Source of the DNA: Bacteroidota bacterium | Lineage (GTDB): Bacteria; Bacteroidota; Bacteroidia; AKYH767-A; 2013-40CM-41-45 | DNA length: 64,000 bases | Reading direction: 5' to 3' | NCBI GenBank assembly: GCA_016720655.1 | Contig: JADKKE010000019.1 | Span: 5,906 to 69,905 of the forward strand | In this document: positions 60,002 through 64,000 of the stretch, piece by piece | How positions within the stretch are numbered: the stretch's first letter is position 1 | How the letters are laid out: the number at the start of each line of letters is the position of its first letter | Position numbers and translations under genes: made by a program | Notes under the pieces: model-generated | Told to the model about the DNA's origin: nothing | The model's input: only the letters and a program-made list of their open reading frames with translations | Database searches by the model: none

Positions 60002-62645
60002 TCATTTCCGTTTGATTTTAACAAGAATAATGGATATACAACCTATAATACATAAAGCCAGAACCAAATACGTTGACAAACCAATTTTTTTCTGAAGTGA
60101 AATGGGCCCTCCTGCTCCAGTCAAAACCAAACCACTCCAATAAAAAGGGCTGGCAATTTCGGAATTTCGATTTTGAGCAAGAAAATCCAATTTTGCATTA
60201 CGAAGAGCATCTTCTCGATTAACTCCACGTAAAAGGTATGAATAGAATATTCTGAGCAAATCAGCTGTTGCTTTGTCGTCAACTTTCCATAATGTTGTTA
60301 TTGTGCTTTTACATCCGGCATATGTAAAAGCCCGCGCAAAGGAAATTGTCCCCTCTCCATATGAATCCTCACCGATGGCATTTTCACAGGAGGAAAGTAC
60401 TGCGAGAGTAGCAGAAAGCTTAAGCTGGTAAATTTCTGCCAGTGATATATAGGATGCTGTGTCAATTTGTTGATCCGAAAAATAGATCCTAGAAGAATCT
60501 GAAGAATAAAAATTACTTGTAGAATTTGTACATAAATGTATCAGTGAAGCAGTTCTTGCATTTATACGAAACTGATCATAAACTGCACCTAACACAAAAT
60601 AAAAATTACCGCGTACCTCTGAACTAAGTGATCTCAACAAATCCATTGAAAACGGTAAATCAGATTGCTTTGAAAAATAAGGTGCGCAACCAAACATTGT
60701 CTGGTCAGAGCAGGAAATCTCCTTAGAACTTAGCATGCCTATTGTCCCACTGTACGCGTACGAAACGACATAATCGTTCAAGAGGTAATGCAGCTTTGAA
60801 AAATCATCTGCATTTACATCCTTCCTGGTTACAAGACCTTCAAATGGTATTTTCTGCAAACGCCCCTGAGGTGAAATAATTAATTTATGAATACGTGCTG
60901 GCAGATTTTTCAACAGAGGCAAAACAAAATGTGAATAAATCGAAAATGACGCATCTTCATATTCATTTACCCTAAATGATGTAACAGTATTGTTGAATCG
61001 ATTTAATAATGAATCGAATTCTGCATTCGCAGGAAGTTGAATCATCTTCAAACTATCACGCGTTAATAGAAAAGCATAATTGTCTTCGGACGCGCTTTGC
61101 TTGGAATCAAAATATTCAAGCAATGCTGATGTACTGTCAAGAAGCCCCTGCTGTAGTTCTTGCAAAGTATAAGCTCTGAATCCCTTTAATTGTTGCTTCA
61201 TTAAAGTAACCGGATCTTTTGATCTTTCCAGAATCTGTGATTCTAAAATCGATTTCAAGAGTAGAGCATTTTTTGATTTTTCTGTCGTAATGAATGCCTC
61301 CTTTAATAGATTTTCATCCGGATGTAGCGAATATTTTTCGATACAAGCCCATATCAATTCACCAAAGAAATCGTAATTCCAGAGTCTGACGATTTTGTTC
61401 GCGTCCGGAGACTGAAGCTGAAAGATAATTTTGTCCCATATCCTGAGACGAGTCTTTTCAATCTGATAATATTCTTCCAAATCATTTTCATTTTTAAAAT
61501 TCTGAAAATTAGTCTTGTAAACTACACATTTCATTCCCAGGATTGTCGACAGAAAATATGGATCTATTGATTTTTCAAAATCCGGAATCGTATGAGCTTT
61601 CCTGGAATCGAATCCAGGGGTTAGTGCCGCCAAAGCCTTGTCAAAATAAGATATGATATTTATGTTTTCAGTCGATTTTCTAAAATACAATTCAACAAGT
61701 CCCAGCGTATAATATGTTATTGCAACTTCTGTATTCACCGGACCTAAAAGACGTTCTTTGAGTTTCAGATCCATGAAATAATAATAGCGGGCAGAATCAT
61801 AGTATTCGACAAGAAACTTCTCCTCCGGTAACAGTCGAAGCACTTTATCTGTAAATGTATTTCCGACCTGATGAAGAGCCTTCGCTTCCTGCCAGGAACC
61901 TTTCGGATATTTGCGTCGGGCTATGGAAGCAGCGCGACGAAATATTATAGCTGCAGAATCAAGCAATTTAAAATCGGTTCGCTCGTATTTTCCCGGTTTG
62001 GTTTTATAAGAAAATCCATACTCAATTATGACTTCTTCAAAATTAATTTCTTGCTGATGAACTGTGTCTGCTTCACAAATCCGGAGAGATTTGAAAGCAT
62101 AAAAGCGGGCAGAATCATAGGACCTTTTGAACTGGTAAAACGATGCAAGATGTCGGTACAAATGTCCCGTTCTTGCGTCCTTATCACCATATAAATTTTT
62201 GGCAAGTGAAATTGCTTTATCGTAGTAGTCCTTAGAAACACCGATATCACTCATCATCTCATACGCTTTGCCAAGATTTTCAATAAAATCAATATAAGTA
62301 GGATGATTCTCGCCAAGAGTGGAAAGTATAACAGTACGAACCGAAAGCATGAGTTCAACTGCCTTGCTGTCCTGATCTGTTACAATTAACAATTCCACCT
62401 TCTTATTTAAAGCTTCAAATCTGCCAACTGCGTTACGTTCATTTATATACAAATATTCCGCCTTTTCAAATAAATCTAACGCTTTGAACTATTCCGCATT
62501 TTTATACATCTGCAAACCAGATTTAAAAAGCTTCTCCGGCAGACTGGGCGAAAGTGTGAGGAGTGGTTCCCGTAAATAAAATAAATGCGAAACAAAATAC
62601 GCAAGAATTTTTTCTATTAAAAAGGAAGGATTCTATAAACCACAT
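60002..62645 (-). CDS. Secreted TPR-CHAT protein with C-terminal membrane anchor (one frameshift, one in-frame stop)
   Basis: The continuous frame (816 aa from 62452) has TPR-like helices (about 1-400) and a CHAT caspase-like domain (about 560-770): RLQKIPFEGLV, SLIHLCTN, LAVLSSCENAIGEDSYGEGTISFARAFTYAGC, TTLWKVDDKATADLL. A membrane helix with a basic end follows (STYLVLALCIIGCISIILVKIKRK). The Cys is C689. At the usual catalytic His (HxxxHG pattern) the sequence is H639-LCT-N643, so the second His is replaced by Asn. The 5' end lies further up: an ATG at 62645 starts a signal peptide (MWFIESFLFNRKNS, then a hydrophobic core ending FAQ). This joins the main frame if one base is dropped from the A5 run at 62525-62529 and if the TAG at 62491-62489 is read through (YKNAE-x-FKALDLFEKAE, a TPR). 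The protein is thus periplasmic and membrane-anchored. Confidence 0.87.
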
Positions 62646-63058
62646 ATATACCCTTTGAAATATATCAATTTCGAATGATAGAAAATCGGCGCATCATTTT
62701 TTTGGAAAATCATATTTTAATTTATTCATACATAAACAGGACAACGGTGGAAATTTTTGAATTATGTAATAAATTCAACCGAATTCAACAAGTTGACAAA
62801 ACCGAGTATCCATTCGCTTTATAACCATTATGTAAACAATTTTTTTCAGGCTAAGAAGAAGAAAGAATAGAATTCAATTATTCTAATCTTAAATTCAATT
62901 CCTTTGTTGCAATATATATCAATACAATTTCAGACGCCAAAATTGCTGATAAAAACGAATTTTATACCTCTTTGGCCGAAATGTAGAAAAAAAATGCATT
63001 GACCGGTTACTTTTGGATGTTTGAATTGATTCATGTATACGAAACTAAAACCAAACCC
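62646..63058. other. Divergent intergenic region between the CHAT and FG-GAP genes
   Basis: 413 nt, very AT-rich. No gene and no clear TAnnTTTG element on either strand. It must hold promoters for both flanking genes. Confidence 0.5.
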
Positions 63059-64000
63059 ATGAAAACACTCTTTACGACACTCTTTATCACACTTGCAGTT
63101 CTGCTTGGGCATTCCAGACATTTACTCCTGTTAGCACCAATATTTTAAACCTATCCTTTAGTTCATTCGATTGGGCAGATTATGATAACGACGGGAGACA
63201 GTGATTTGGCCATCATGGGACACAATTCTAATGGATGTTTTACTGAAATCTATCGGAATGATGGTAACTTTGTATTTACTGATATAAATGCCGGACTAAC
63301 AGGCATAGATAATCAATCTCGTGATGCGATCAAATGGGGTGATTATGACAATGATGGCTTTCCTGATTTGTTAATGTGTGGGAACACCACAGGCGGTGCA
63401 AACAGTTTCACTAAAATATTTCATAATAACCAAAATGGCACTTTCACTGATCTTAATGCCGGATTACCCGCAAATAATTCCGGTGAAAGGTTCGGCGGGT
63501 CCTTGGCCTGGGCCGATTTTAACAATGACGGATATCTTGATTTTGTTTTGAAAGGATACAGTTCTCCATGTAATTATTTCACGAATGTATATAGAAACAA
63601 TAACGGAACAGGAACTTTCACTTCGGTAGCCACATTGTTTGGCACTGATAACGGTGCGCTTGATGTAGGCGACTTCAACAATGATGGCAGAATTGATATA
63701 ATTACGAATGGCTTTAATTATTGTGCAACTTCTAATGGCTCTACCATAATTTATCGAAACGATAGCGCTTTCAATTTTACAAGTGCTTTCACATTGCAGG
63801 ATGCTTTAAGCGGAGATGTACACTTTGCAGATATAAATAATGACGGCTTTAAGGATGTTATGGTTAGTGGAAGAAATGCAAATAATCCGGTTGTTGCAGT
63901 TTATCAGAATAATAGTGGAACATCATTTACTCTGGATACTGTTCCCATGCCTGCGCTGTCGGGATCAGCATTTTCATTTGGGGATTATAATAATGATGGT
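63059..64000 (+). CDS. Secreted FG-GAP/VCBS-repeat protein, N-terminal part (cut by window end, two frameshifts)
   Basis: The ATG at 63059 gives a signal peptide MKTLFTTLFITLAVLL; after a one-base shift near 63110 it continues FQTFTPVSTNILNLSF. A second shift near 63197 restores DNDGDSDLAIMG. From there the frame is open to the window end. At least six calcium-loop repeats follow: WADYDNDGDSDL, WGDYDNDGFPDLL, WADFNNDGYLDF, VGDFNNDGRIDI, FADINNDGFKDV and FGDYNNDG, each followed by a YRNN..G.FT word. This is the VCBS/FG-GAP propeller fold. The C-terminus, and hence any sorting signal, lies outside the window. Confidence 0.82.

Noticed and set aside
1..64000. tRNA, rRNA, riboswitch, transposase or integrase genes
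   Set aside because: None could be recognised by eye on either strand; covariance-model and profile searches would be needed to exclude them.

Overview
The window looks like chromosomal DNA of a free-living or environmental Bacteroidota, probably a gliding-type member with a type IX secretion system (T9SS). The grounds are eleven secreted proteins ending in T9SS type A sorting domains, a CvfB/YitL-type protein, a GldL-like membrane protein, SprB/CHU_C-type Ig-like repeats, and promoters of the Bacteroidota form (TTTG, about 20 nt, TAnnTTTG). Coding is dense and AT-rich. No rRNA, tRNA, CRISPR array, prophage or transposase was seen.

Layout. 1-8.7 kb, minus strand: a respiratory complex I operon nuoABCD-HIJKLMN, with nuoN cut by the window edge and no nuoEFG between nuoD and nuoH. 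9.0-19.1 kb, minus: one giant secreted protein (about 3,364 aa) with lamin-tail, CotH and 26 tandem Ig-like repeats. 19.4-21.0 kb: another T9SS cargo. 21.3-22.9 kb, plus: prfC. 22.9-26.4 kb, minus: an HlyD-type adaptor and a C39-peptidase ABC exporter. 26.8-31.1 kb, minus: a zinc metalloprotease. 31.4-31.8 kb, minus: two 47-residue paralogous double-glycine-leader peptides that are too short for routine gene calling. 32.2-36.7 kb: three more T9SS cargo genes. 37.3-47.0 kb: a DUF3857-like protein, a secreted nuclease with a dockerin-like tail, cvfB, a GldL-like protein, a TMTC-like glycosyltransferase with TPRs, and a small T9SS protein; oppositely oriented GTGTGA arrays flank this block. 47.4-58.2 kb: four T9SS cargo genes, one of them 5'-truncated next to a 45-nt hairpin repeat. 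58.5-62.6 kb, minus: CHAT-TPR protein, ECF sigma factor and membrane anti-sigma/TPR protein. 63.1 kb to the end, plus: an FG-GAP/VCBS protein running off the window.

How the genes may work together. The peptides, the metalloprotease, the C39 exporter and the adaptor are all on one strand within 9 kb and look like a peptide maturation and export locus. This is the best candidate for an undescribed system here. The CHAT, sigma and anti-sigma genes form a plausible periplasm-to-cytoplasm signalling unit directly upstream of two large Kelch/LamG surface proteins.

Caution. About a dozen genes, including nuoL and nuoC, are broken by single-base gains or losses, mostly in homopolymer runs. This pattern fits residual long-read assembly error better than decay, so I give the repaired gene extents and mark each break.
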